DNA of 64,000 nucleotides from Chitinophagaceae bacterium (GTDB taxonomy: Bacteria > Bacteroidota > Bacteroidia > Chitinophagales > Chitinophagaceae). The notes beneath the pieces were generated by a model. That model ran no database searches. It saw only the letters and a list, made by a program, of their open reading frames with translations, and was not told the origin of the DNA. Location: assembly GCA_003168265.1 (NCBI GenBank), contig PMSV01000012.1:186001-250000 (forward strand), given 5' to 3'. Position numbers and translations under genes: made by a program. This document shows, in pieces, positions 8,563 to 16,685 of this stretch (the first letter of the stretch is position 1; every line of letters starts with the position of its first letter).

Positions 8563-8796
8563 ATGGAGGCAGGAGTCAAAAAAGCATTTAGGCTTAAAGG
8601 AAAGCCTAAAAGAAAAGCTACTAATCTCAAAGAGAAAGTCGCTGTACTTGGTATTGTGAAACCCTTTGTAGAAAATCGGGAAGATAGCCTGGGAGTTAGA
8701 GATTTTAGCCTGGCACTAGAGCAAGGTCAAACAACTGGGATCATAAAAACACTATCCTATGCCTCCCAGCCTTTGAATGATAGAAGAGCCCTGTGA
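8563..8796 (+). CDS. hypothetical short ORF, possibly a decayed remnant
   Basis: A 77-codon frame that I do not recognise. It starts MEAGVKKAFRLKGKPKRKAT, is Lys/Arg-rich at the start, and reads open for about ten codons further upstream, where a TGA lies. No ribosome binding site or promoter box is evident. It is the only plausible reading frame in the 484-bp stretch between tRNA-Val and the VOC gene. The 108 bp after it (8797-8904) show nothing recognisable. It may be a gene fragment left in an accessory region, or chance. Confidence 0.22.
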   Translation: MEAGVKKAFRLKGKPKRKATNLKEKVAVLGIVKPFVENREDSLGVRDFSLALEQGQTTGIIKTLSYASQPLNDRRAL

Positions 8797-8904
8797 GTAT
8801 ATCATGTGAAAAAAGTATTATTATTGTCAGGTCATCTCAGACCACTCGGTAATGAGAGCCTTACAAGGACTATTCAACGAACAAGAATATAAATTACAGA
8901 CACA

Positions 8905-9381
8905 ATGAAAAAAGCAACTTTAATAACCCTGATAACTGCGACATCATTTTGCTTTGGTTTCGCATTCAAGACATTAATCTCTAACAATAATAAAAATACA
9001 AAAATGAAAAAAGTAACAGGGATAGGCGGCATTTTCTTTAAATGCAAAGACCCAAAAGCAATTAACGAATGGTATAAAACACATCTTGGCTTTGATACAA
9101 GCCCTTATGGGACAAGCTTTGAATGGAGAGAAATTGATGACAGCACAAAAAAAGGGCTTACCCAGTGGAATCCTTTTGCGGAAACAACAAAGTATTTTGA
9201 TCCTTCAACAAGAGACTTTATGATAAATTATAGGGTTCAGAATTTAGAAGCATTGGTTGAAGAATTAAGGAAAGAAAACGTTACCATCGTAGACAAGATT
9301 GAATCATCTGATTATGGAAAATTTGTACATATCCTTGATGGAGAAGGAAACAAAGTTGAATTGTGGGAACCCAAAGACTGA
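8905..9381 (+). CDS. VOC (glyoxalase/bleomycin resistance-like) family protein
   Basis: One vicinal-oxygen-chelate domain in a 158-residue protein. The domain runs from VTGIGGIFFKCKDPKAINEWY to HILDGEGNKVELWEPKD. That last stretch holds the usual metal-ligand Glu in VELWEP. Residues 1-33 look like a signal peptide or leader (MKKATLITLITATSFCFGFAF). A second ATG at 9004 would give a cytosolic 125-residue form starting MKKVTGIGG. I kept the longer start because the leader is hydrophobic and in frame. The substrate is unknown. Codon use is AT-richer than in flanking housekeeping genes. Confidence 0.75.
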   Translation: MKKATLITLITATSFCFGFAFKTLISNNNKNTKMKKVTGIGGIFFKCKDPKAINEWYKTHLGFDTSPYGTSFEWREIDDSTKKGLTQWNPFAETTKYFDPSTRDFMINYRVQNLEALVEELRKENVTIVDKIESSDYGKFVHILDGEGNKVELWEPKD

Positions 9382-9508
9382 GCAGGGTAAAATAATTGGT
9401 GGACGAACCAAATGATCAGCCAATGCTAAAGACAGGCAAGAAAGTCATACCGCTAACATCTTTGGGCATAATTGAACTGGTACATGCTGCTAAGTCAATC
9501 GGCAACTG

Positions 9509-9937
9509 TTATTTCATGCCAAGTAACGTCACGTGACCAGAAACTGCCTGCCAAACCCCATTCCTCTTAATATACAAGTCAGAATAGCAATTCCTGCCAT
9601 TTGTCGTCTGGCCTTTTGAACTTATCGAAAAATGCGTATAGGAGACAATTAGAGCGGAATTCCCAAAAACTCTAACTGAGGAGCTATCGATGGCTGCGAT
9701 AGTCGTCATTTCCTGCGAGCCGACATTTCGAATCGTACCTGCCAGGTCAAATTTAGTCCCTATCGGCGAAATCTGAAGGAAGTCGTTCGCCAGAATCCGC
9801 TGCATCGTAGCGGTATCTCTTTTTGCATAGCTGGCAATCCAATCGCGATTAAGCTGACTGACAATGGCACTATCCGTTTGCTGGGCAAATCCGACAAATG
9901 GAATACATAAAAAAAGCGTTAGAATTAACCGGGTCAT
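9509..9937 (-). CDS. secreted DUF4440/NTF2-like (SnoaL-type) protein
   Basis: A 142-residue protein with a signal peptide (MTRLILTLFLCIPFVGFAQQ) and one NTF2-like cone domain. DUF4440 hallmarks are LNRDWIASYAKRDTATMQRIL near the start, NDFLQISPIGTKFD, and the terminal DLYIKRNGVWQAVSGHVTLL. Relatives act as small-molecule binding or isomerase-like proteins. No specific function can be assigned. It sits alone among other small accessory-type genes. Confidence 0.75.
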   Translation of the reverse strand: MTRLILTLFLCIPFVGFAQQTDSAIVSQLNRDWIASYAKRDTATMQRILANDFLQISPIGTKFDLAGTIRNVGSQEMTTIAAIDSSSVRVFGNSALIVSYTHFSISSKGQTTNGRNCYSDLYIKRNGVWQAVSGHVTLLGMK

Positions 9938-10081
9938 TTTGTTTAAAAATTATTTTACTATTTAATTCTTTGCCTAACTAGAGTTATCATAATTGCATCT
10001 TATTTTTTCTTGAGTTGCCTAACCCGATATAATTGGCGGATCAGGTTTTGCATTTTGAAACGCAGGTTCATTATCGGAAGA

Positions 10082-10540
10082 TTAATTTCCAGGCAATTCT
10101 TTATCATCTATATCATCCTTAGCCCCCAAAAAACTATCCAAAGCTTCTTTACTTATCAACTTTTCAATAAGCCAATGATGTCCAAAGGGGTCTTTCAGCT
10201 CTGCCTGTCTATAACCATAAGGATAGTCGGTGATCGGCGACAATACAGTGACGCCTGCTGCTACTGCTCCATCAACTACCGCTTGCACGTCCTCCACTCT
10301 GAGTCCTATTGTTACAGTTGTAGATCCAACTTTACCCGGGCTCGAGTTTTGACCGTCTTTAGTTTCTTCATGAAGACGGAATTCATTTCCGTTTATTGAA
10401 TAGGCTGCAACATGGACCGAATCATCCTGATTCTTGATCTGCCACAATTCTACCGCCCCAAACGCGGTCTTATAAAATTCAATATCCTTTACCCCGCTGG
10501 CAATGGACAGTACCGGTACGAAACTGGTTTTTGTTTCCAT
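10082..10540 (-). CDS. VOC family protein (PhnB/glyoxalase-like)
   Basis: A 152-residue protein with one VOC domain of the PhnB-like kind. It has PVLSIASGVKDIEFYKTAFGA at the N-terminus, FRLHEET in the middle and AELKDPFGHHWLIEK near the end. The DPFGH-W-E segment is the family's characteristic C-terminal site. A Lys/Asp-rich tail follows. Such proteins are often resistance or isomerase-like enzymes, and the function here is unknown. It is monocistronic. Confidence 0.8.
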   Translation of the reverse strand: METKTSFVPVLSIASGVKDIEFYKTAFGAVELWQIKNQDDSVHVAAYSINGNEFRLHEETKDGQNSSPGKVGSTTVTIGLRVEDVQAVVDGAVAAGVTVLSPITDYPYGYRQAELKDPFGHHWLIEKLISKEALDSFLGAKDDIDDKELPGN

Positions 10541-10776
10541 TTCTTTTTTTTATTGCTTTACCATGATAGCCGTCTTCTCTAATGTACGTCCCTCAATATA
10601 AAAATCTCTTGGATAATATCGCTATTTTTTATCAACCTCTTGTAATATACTTCGACTTTCGTAAAAATTGCTTTCAAAAGGTCCAGTATTATTCACCTGC
10701 GAAACAAAAAAAAATGGACATCACTGCAAGCCAGCAATTTCGTATATTTATCAGCACACCTGCCAAGACCTTAACC

Positions 10777-11259
10777 ATGACATTCAAGACTTCCTTGGGA
10801 CTGAGTTCCGTTATAATTACAATCGCTGTTACCGCCTTATTTGCATTTTTAATCGCCGGACAATATTCGTTAATCAAAGATGCTGGTCACGCTTATCCCA
10901 TCTATACTACTATCGTCTGTCTGGTAATCTATTTTCTCTCCTTCGCCTTTTCTCCAAGAAAGTATCTCGTCACTAATGACGAAATCTTCATTGTCCGGCC
11001 GCTTATTAACGCCTGCATAAAAAGAAGCGATATCACCAGCGTAGAACAGCTCGACCCATCCAAAATAAAACTTTCTTTCAGGAGATTTGGCGTCGGCGGG
11101 ATATTCGGTTTCTATGGAAATCTTGTGAACATGTCTCTGGGACGAATGACCTGGTATATAACGAGAAAGGACAAACTCGTGAAATTAAGGACTAAAGACA
11201 AAAAGAAGATCATTTTAAGCCCGGATGAAACTGAACAATTTATTAATACAATAACATGA
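10777..11259 (+). CDS. small membrane protein with bacterial PH-like domain
   Basis: A 160-residue protein with two N-terminal membrane segments (about residues 8-30 and 40-58). The soluble domain begins SFAFSPRKYLVTNDEIFIVRP and resembles the bacterial PH-like (bPH) domain seen after paired helices. I chose the ATG at 10777. ATGs at 10714 and 10582 would add residues that look untranslated. The stop overlaps the next start (ATGA), so it is coupled to the SRPBCC gene. No further function is evident. Confidence 0.6.
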   Translation: MTFKTSLGLSSVIITIAVTALFAFLIAGQYSLIKDAGHAYPIYTTIVCLVIYFLSFAFSPRKYLVTNDEIFIVRPLINACIKRSDITSVEQLDPSKIKLSFRRFGVGGIFGFYGNLVNMSLGRMTWYITRKDKLVKLRTKDKKKIILSPDETEQFINTIT

Positions 11260-11786
11260 AAAAGGAAATTTATCCAACGATCCAAATGGGCCAAATCTCA
11301 AATAAGCTATTTGGAACTATTCTGCTCTCAATCTCCCTCCTGGCGACTAACTCAAATTGCCTTTTCGCTCAGGATAAAGGAATCACAATTCACCAGGAAG
11401 TGATAATAAACGCGAGTCCGCAGCGTATCTATGAAACCCTGCTGAGCTCGAAGAAATTCAGTGAGTGCATCAAAAAATCATTTGCTGATTTCTCTCCCGC
11501 TTCTGCCAATATTGATTCAACAGATGGCGGCGCATTCACGATTTTTGATGGACATATCATTGGAAGAAATATCGAGATCGTTCCCAATCAAAGAATTGTC
11601 CAGGCCTGGCGTGTAGTAGATTGGCCTGCGGGGATATATTCCATAGTTAGATTTGAATTCAAATTGCAGGGCAGTGTCACCAATTTAATATTTGATCAGG
11701 TTGGTTTTCCTGAAGGTTTAAAAGTACATTTATCGGAAGGCTGGCAGCAACACTACTGGGATGCATTAAACAAATACTTTCAATAA
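11256..11786 (+). CDS. secreted SRPBCC/AHSA1-type protein
   Basis: A 176-residue protein with an apparent signal sequence (KLFGTILLSISLLATNSNCLFAQ) and one SRPBCC hydrophobic-pocket domain. The domain runs from IHQEVIINASPQRIYETLLSS through GGAFTIFDGHIIGRNIEIVP to LSEGWQQHYWDALNKYF. This is the AHSA1-like pattern. A second start at 11286 would shorten the leader by ten residues. Overlap with the upstream PH-like gene suggests co-expression. The ligand is unknown. Confidence 0.72.
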   Translation: MKKEIYPTIQMGQISNKLFGTILLSISLLATNSNCLFAQDKGITIHQEVIINASPQRIYETLLSSKKFSECIKKSFADFSPASANIDSTDGGAFTIFDGHIIGRNIEIVPNQRIVQAWRVVDWPAGIYSIVRFEFKLQGSVTNLIFDQVGFPEGLKVHLSEGWQQHYWDALNKYFQ

Positions 11787-12039
11787 GAATTTTCACGCTT
11801 AATATTTCAAATGAAGCGGTATCTGCTGAATATACCTGTCTTTTTTGATCGGTGAGAGAATTATACCCTGTTTTCTTCTTATTATCCACTAAGATATTGG
11901 AATTCAGAATTTAAAACGGTCCCAACGAATCGATATTGCAGTTTTGAGGCACTTAACAAACGCTTAGCGAAGGGATTTTGACCTCTACCATTTTTTGCTT
12001 TGCCAATAATTTCCTTATCATTGTCCGTAAATAAACGCA

Positions 12040-13182
12040 ATGTACCGGGTGGAAAAAGAACAGGTCGCGAATTACCTGATAAACCGAACAGGCCTGAACG
12101 CTGATCTGGGTTTTCTGGAAATTCTGGACCGTCTTAGCTGTATCCAGGCCGATCCTATCAACACTGTAGCCCGCAGCCATGAGATAGCGCTCTTCAACCG
12201 CAATAAAAACTTTGAAAAGCCCTCCCTCTATAAAGCATTGTACACAGACCGCAGCCTTTTTGAATTCTGGATGCAGCGCTACTCCATCATTCCAATACGC
12301 TTCTTCCCCTTTTTAAATGCAATGATTGATGTGCCCGAAAGCCAGAGAGGCGAAAAGTCCTATAACTGGAAAAGGTCCTACGAAAAAGCCCACCGAAAGG
12401 AAATCCGGGCCGTACTCAAACATATCCTAAATGAAGGGCCAACCACCGGTAAAAATCTGGCCCATCTCCCAAAAGGAAAACCCGTGCTTTCCTGGAACCA
12501 GAAAGAAAGCCAGCAGGCGTTGCTTGAATTTCTATGGATCATCGGAGAGATCACTATCTGTGGACGCAACGCAGGATCGCGATGCTACGACTTGACTGAA
12601 AGAGTGATTCCCCGGGAAATACTAAAACAAAAAGTCAGTCAGGAGGAAGCCTATCGTTTTCTTCTTAATTCTCATTTCAAATATTTAGGCATCATACGCA
12701 CAGCCCACCTCAATCGCTCCGGTTTGGGGAGGGTTTCAGGTTTGCGAAAGGAATTAAAGAATCAATTGGAAAATGGAGAGGTGGGACAAATCTCAATCAT
12801 AACCAAAAATGCTAAAAAACCTATTCGCTATTTTATTAAAACAACGGATTTGCCCGATCTCGAAAATGCCACAAACCGGCACAAGGGTCTCAACATTCTT
12901 CCGCCTCTTGACCCACTTGTTATTGACCGTGAATTATTGGAAGATTTATTCGGTTTTTCTTATCGTTGGGAGGCCTATACCCCTGTCTCCAAAAGAAAAA
13001 TAGGTGCTTATAATATGCCCATACTCTACGATGGCCACTTTATCGGACAAATCGATCTTGCCCGTGATGGACCGGGTCTCAGGACCAACCATCTCAGCCT
13101 GCATAAAGATTCATATCAGATTCGAAAAAGCTTAAAGCAGGCAATTGTTCAACTAGGTTATTTTTGCGTGAATAGTCTCTAA
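12040..13182 (+). CDS. winged-helix DNA glycosylase family protein (YcaQ/AlkX-like)
   Basis: A 380-residue member of the HTH_42 family, whose YcaQ/AlkX and AlkZ members are DNA glycosylases acting on bulky or interstrand-crosslinked alkylated bases. Key features are LSCIQADPINTVARSHEIAL (residues 33-52), the FEFWMQRYSIIP segment, and the C-terminal block ILPPLDPLVIDRELLEDLFG with YTPVSKRKIGAYNMPILYDG. The QAD at about residues 38-40 matches the QxD active-site pattern I associate with the YcaQ branch rather than the QxQ of AlkZ. A TTTG-N18-TATCATTG promoter candidate ends 16 bp upstream. A terminator follows at 13288. Confidence 0.82.
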   Translation: MYRVEKEQVANYLINRTGLNADLGFLEILDRLSCIQADPINTVARSHEIALFNRNKNFEKPSLYKALYTDRSLFEFWMQRYSIIPIRFFPFLNAMIDVPESQRGEKSYNWKRSYEKAHRKEIRAVLKHILNEGPTTGKNLAHLPKGKPVLSWNQKESQQALLEFLWIIGEITICGRNAGSRCYDLTERVIPREILKQKVSQEEAYRFLLNSHFKYLGIIRTAHLNRSGLGRVSGLRKELKNQLENGEVGQISIITKNAKKPIRYFIKTTDLPDLENATNRHKGLNILPPLDPLVIDRELLEDLFGFSYRWEAYTPVSKRKIGAYNMPILYDGHFIGQIDLARDGPGLRTNHLSLHKDSYQIRKSLKQAIVQLGYFCVNSL

Positions 13183-13287
13183 AATACTACAAATGTATTA
13201 TTGTCTAAAGTAGAATCAACCACGATCTTTGATTCGCAGTCGGTTTCTTTTTCTATTAAAGCTTAATCCCATTAGGCCCTAAAAGCG

Positions 13288-13317
13288 AGGTGCGGCGAGA
13301 GTCGCACCTTCTTTTTT
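13288..13317 (+). terminator. intrinsic terminator after the YcaQ-like gene
   Basis: Stem AGGTGCG/CGCACCT with an 8-nt loop, followed by TTCTTTTTTT. It lies 105 bp past the stop codon. Confidence 0.8.
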
Positions 13318-13460
13318 TGAAAAAATTTTCCCAAAATGAACCTCAGTTTCCCAATTTTGGGAACAAAACTAGTACAAACGCTAAATCTTAAACAGGAAAT
13401 AATAACGGCACCTATTTTGCGTTATGTATTCGGTTTTTCATAGGATATTGGATTTTAAAA

Positions 13461-13497
13461 CGGGGCTGGATTTCTATCCTGGCCCTATTTTTTTGCC
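13461..13497 (+). terminator. second hairpin with T run between convergent genes
   Basis: GGGGCTGGAT pairs with ATCCTGGCCC through one small internal loop, followed by TATTTTTTT on the plus strand. It lies 9 bp before the stop of the convergent DUF2279 gene. It may terminate a short transcript from the gap or back up the first terminator. Confidence 0.55.
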
Positions 13498-13505
13498 CCT
13501 TTTAC

Positions 13506-14453
13506 TTAGTAGTATAGCAAATGCATTTTAGCTCCCTGCTCCCCATTCCATTCCAGAGCAGGAAAAGGCAACTTAAGAGTACGATTAACCTTGAGCAACA
13601 AATCCGCAAATTCGGACACCCCCTGAACTCTGAATAAATCTGTATCGAAAGAAAAATAGAATTGCCTGTATCTCCCAAAGTCAGGTATGCTTTTTCCATT
13701 CAATTCCTTTGGATTGTTTCTGGCGCCAATCATGCCCTCCGCCCCATAACCTATAGTTGCATTGATCCAGTTCGGAAAATTTGACCGGGAAGGCAAAAAG
13801 GAAGCAATATTGCAGGAAAGCCAATAAGTCTGGCCATTGTAATCTTTAATGATTCTCTCACTCCAGTTTGCTCCCAATTCCTGGGGGTAATACTGTGCAT
13901 AGAGCGTATAATGATAGGAAAACTTAAGCCCGATTCTTTGTTCATTCCACAACCATTGCTGTCCTTGGTAAAGAAGGCATCCGGAAAGATTGGCAAGCAT
14001 ATCCCCGATCGAAAAACCCCATTTGGCAGAACGTCCATCAAGTATTTCAATCATCGTCATGAATCCCAGGGCTGTGAAGGTTCCTATAGCCGCAGCAGGT
14101 ACGGCCTTAACTCCTGCCCAATGGAAAATATCGCTTTGAATGGCTGCGATATTATATGCCGTGGTTGCATGCCCCACCTTATCCATATTGAGCCATTCGG
14201 CATTGTCATTGAACAAATGAAACCTGCTATGCGGAAACTTTCTGTACCAGAGATAATCCAGGCCAATCGTGATGGCAGTTCCAACCACGGCTTCCGAAAC
14301 AATAACCCCCTTGATTCGGCCAGAATTTTCTGAAGTTGAAGGTTGGAAAAAATCCTTTTGACAAAAGCTCTTAAAGGGGCCAACAAAAGCCAGGATAAGG
14401 AATATCCTCCAGACAACCGAAATCCTGATGCTTATCAATTTTTCTCCAAGCAT
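13506..14453 (-). CDS. DUF2279 family protein (predicted periplasmic/outer membrane)
   Basis: A 315-residue protein from the ATG at 14453, giving an N-terminal hydrophobic signal (ISVVWRIFLILAFVGPFKSFCQ). An ATG at 14516 would add 21 residues. It shows the DUF2279 pattern: LDYLWYRKFPHSRFHLFNDN, MDKVGHATTAYNIA, EILDGRSAKWGFSIGDMLAN. The aromatic-rich C-terminal half (YHYTLYAQYYPQELG, FYFSFDTDLFRVQG) could form beta strands of an outer membrane domain. The role is unknown. It is divergent from thyA and probably monocistronic. Confidence 0.75.
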   Translation of the reverse strand: MLGEKLISIRISVVWRIFLILAFVGPFKSFCQKDFFQPSTSENSGRIKGVIVSEAVVGTAITIGLDYLWYRKFPHSRFHLFNDNAEWLNMDKVGHATTAYNIAAIQSDIFHWAGVKAVPAAAIGTFTALGFMTMIEILDGRSAKWGFSIGDMLANLSGCLLYQGQQWLWNEQRIGLKFSYHYTLYAQYYPQELGANWSERIIKDYNGQTYWLSCNIASFLPSRSNFPNWINATIGYGAEGMIGARNNPKELNGKSIPDFGRYRQFYFSFDTDLFRVQGVSEFADLLLKVNRTLKLPFPALEWNGEQGAKMHLLYY

Positions 14454-14567
14454 GGAGCAAATTAAGAAAAGAACCGGATTTGTCTGTTTATATGCCTCTA
14501 TCCCCAGCTTTCCCACACTCAGAACCCAGAAATAGAGCTTTTCGCATTTCTAATTTAACTTGCACCC

Positions 14568-15362
14568 ATGCAACAGTACCTGGAACTACTCGACCATATT
14601 TTAAAGAAGGGAAGTCCCAAGTCCGACAGGACAGGCACTGGAACCTTAAGTTGTTTCGGCAACCAAATGCGATTCGATCTGAATCTAGGATTTCCCCTGG
14701 TTACCACTAAAAAACTGCATGTCAAAAGCATCATCTACGAATTGCTCTGGTTCCTAAAAGGAGACACGAACATTAAATACCTCAAAGAACACGGAGTCAG
14801 CATCTGGGATGAATGGGCCGACGCCGATGGCAACCTTGGTCCCATCTATGGAAAACAATGGAGAAGTTGGCCTGGTGCGCAAGGAAAAACCACCGATCAG
14901 ATTTCAACTGTCGTGGACCAGATCAAAAAAAACCCTGATAGCAGACGCCTGATCGTGAATGCCTGGAATGTTGGGGAATTACAGGACATGGCACTCATGC
15001 CCTGCCACGCGCTTTTTCAGTTCTACGTCGCCGATGGAAGGCTCAGTTGCCAGCTTTACCAGCGAAGCGCCGATGTTTTCCTGGGAGTTCCCTTTAATAT
15101 TGCCTCCTATGCCTTGCTCACCCTCATGGTAGCACAGGTTTGCGGATTAAAGCCAGGTGAATTCGTCCATAGCTTTGGAGATGTGCATCTTTACTCAAAT
15201 CACCTCGAACAGGCCCGGCTTCAGCTAAGCCGTAAACCCTTCCATTTGCCCGTTATGAAGTTAAATCATGAAGTAAAAGATATTTTTTCCTTTGAATTCG
15301 AAGATTTCAAGCTTGAAAATTACCAAAGCCATCCTGCCATTAAAGCAGCAGTAGCTGTTTAA
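14568..15362 (+). CDS. thyA: thymidylate synthase
   Basis: Converts dUMP and methylene-tetrahydrofolate to dTMP and dihydrofolate. The 264-residue length equals the E. coli enzyme. The catalytic cysteine is Cys146 in [10 protein letters not shown]. Other marks are the phosphate-binding RTGTGTLS loop, [20 protein letters not shown], and HLYSNHLEQ. It heads a run with folA (9 bp downstream), a sensible pairing because folA regenerates the folate product. A weak -7-like TAACTTG sits just before the ATG. Confidence 0.97.
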   Translation: MQQYLELLDHILKKGSPKSDRTGTGTLSCFGNQMRFDLNLGFPLVTTKKLHVKSIIYELLWFLKGDTNIKYLKEHGVSIWDEWADADGNLGPIYGKQWRSWPGAQGKTTDQISTVVDQIKKNPDSRRLIVNAWNVGELQDMALMPCHALFQFYVADGRLSCQLYQRSADVFLGVPFNIASYALLTLMVAQVCGLKPGEFVHSFGDVHLYSNHLEQARLQLSRKPFHLPVMKLNHEVKDIFSFEFEDFKLENYQSHPAIKAAVAV

Positions 15363-15371
15363 TATAGAGTC

Positions 15372-15881
15372 ATGCTTATTTCACTCATCGTAGCCGCTTC
15401 CGAAAACAATGTAATTGGCAAAAACAATCAACTACTTTGGAAATTGCCAAACGACAGCAAGTTTTTCAAAAACACAACCTGGGGAATGCCGGTGATCATG
15501 GGTCGGAAGACATTTGATTCCATGAAAAGACAAGCCTTGCCTGGGCGCTTCAATTTTGTAATTACCCGGCAAAAGGATTGGGATCCTCATTTAGGAAATG
15601 TCCAGCCCTGCCTATCTCTAAACGACGCCATCCGGGACTCCGCTAAAACCGATTGTCGGGAAGGATTCGTCATCGGAGGCGGCCAGATTTATAATGAGGC
15701 CTTACCGCTTGCTCAAAAGATCTATATGACCCGTGTCCATGCAGTCTTGGAAGGCGATGCTTTTTTCCCTGAAATTCCGTCCGATCAATGGAAATTAACC
15801 TCAAAAGCGAATTTTCCGGCCGATGAAAAACATAGTTATGCCTATAGCTTTCAGACCTGGGAGAAAATAAAGAATCAATGA
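15372..15881 (+). CDS. folA: dihydrofolate reductase
   Basis: Reduces dihydrofolate to tetrahydrofolate with NADPH. The 169-residue protein shows the usual ISLIVAASENNVIGKNNQLLWKLPND start, with the substrate-binding acidic residue in LPND. GMPVIMGRKTFDSM and FVIGGGQIYNEALP form the NADPH site. Its stop overlaps the methyltransferase start by 4 bp, so translation is coupled. Confidence 0.97.
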   Translation: MLISLIVAASENNVIGKNNQLLWKLPNDSKFFKNTTWGMPVIMGRKTFDSMKRQALPGRFNFVITRQKDWDPHLGNVQPCLSLNDAIRDSAKTDCREGFVIGGGQIYNEALPLAQKIYMTRVHAVLEGDAFFPEIPSDQWKLTSKANFPADEKHSYAYSFQTWEKIKNQ

Positions 15882-16672
15882 TGTTTTCGCCACTCGCAAT
15901 TTCCATTAAATATGCGGACTATTATCTAAAAGCCTCCAATGGAAAGGGACATGGTATCCATTCTCCCTTTGTTTTTGACTTTATTACAAGGGTTTTAAAT
16001 GATAACAGGCAGTACTATGCCTATAGTGAAGTGGAATCGCTCAGGCTTGATCTTCTCAGAGACCATACAGAATTGGAAGTGGAAGACCTGGGAGCCGGCT
16101 CGACAAAATCCACCCACCGTAAAATCTCTGTGATCGTCTCCAAGACGGCAAAAAACAGGAAATATGCCCGCTTGCTTTTCCGGATCGCCAACCTCTTTCC
16201 TCATTCTAATATCATTGAACTCGGCACATCTCTTGGAATCTCGGCAGCTTATCTGGCATCAGCCAACAAGTCAGCAACCCTTCATACGATAGAGGGCGCC
16301 CCCGCCATTGCGAATAAAGCAAGGGAAAATTTTGAAAAACTCGGCCTAAGCAATATTCATTCTTATACAGGGAATTTTGATGATCTGTTGCCATCAGTTC
16401 TGGAGAAAGCGTCCCCGATTAGTATAGCATTCATCGATGGCAATCACCTAAAAGATCCGACTATCCGATATTTCAGGCAGTTATCGCAGCATATAAAAGA
16501 AGATTCCATACTCATCTTCGATGATATTCACTGGAGCAAGGGCATGGAAGAAGCTTGGAAAGAAATAAAAAGTTCGAAAATAGTAACACTGTCTATTGAT
16601 CTTTTTTTTCTTGGTTTAATATTTTTCAGAAAGGATTTTAAAGTAAAACAGGATTTTACCATTCGCTATTAA
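15878..16672 (+). CDS. class I SAM-dependent methyltransferase (O-methyltransferase-like)
   Basis: A 264-residue protein with a Rossmann SAM-binding core: IIELGTSLGISAAYLA (motif I), LHTIEGAPAIANKARENFE, and IAFIDGNHLKDPTIRYFRQL, as in YrrM/COMT-like enzymes. The N-terminal ISIKYADYYLKASNGKGHGIHSPFVFDFI is a conserved start in Bacteroidota homologues. The acceptor is unknown. It overlaps folA by 4 bp and is 13 bp ahead of pntA. A second ATG at 15881 is equally possible. Confidence 0.82.
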   Translation: MMFSPLAISIKYADYYLKASNGKGHGIHSPFVFDFITRVLNDNRQYYAYSEVESLRLDLLRDHTELEVEDLGAGSTKSTHRKISVIVSKTAKNRKYARLLFRIANLFPHSNIIELGTSLGISAAYLASANKSATLHTIEGAPAIANKARENFEKLGLSNIHSYTGNFDDLLPSVLEKASPISIAFIDGNHLKDPTIRYFRQLSQHIKEDSILIFDDIHWSKGMEEAWKEIKSSKIVTLSIDLFFLGLIFFRKDFKVKQDFTIRY

Positions 16673-16685
16673 TAGTTATAGACAC

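Larger units (their letters stand above)
13183..13505. other. 323-bp intergenic stretch with two terminators and an operator-like repeat
   Basis: No credible coding frame is seen. The stretch contains the terminator at 13288-13317. It also has TTCCCAA at 13328-13334, repeated at 13348-13354 as the left half of a 16-bp inverted repeat (TTCCCAA, TT, TTGGGAA; 13348-13363). A second hairpin with a T run lies at 13461-13497. The space between the terminators could hold a short RNA gene, but no consensus promoter supports one. Confidence 0.4.

Noticed and set aside
9938-10081. Repeated TTGCCTAAC suggesting integron attC sites between small genes
   Set aside because: attC sites need inverted GTTRRRY/RYYYAAC ends. 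Both copies here are in the same orientation and no integrase was seen.
10582-10776. Upstream extension of the PH-like protein
   Set aside because: Composition is unlike coding sequence and no promoter or ribosome site supports the earlier ATGs.
8346-13182. Search for a direct repeat of the tRNA 3' end marking an integrated element
   Set aside because: No copy of TTCGAGCCCAGTACAGCCC was seen downstream, and there is no integrase gene. An island is suggested only by gene content.
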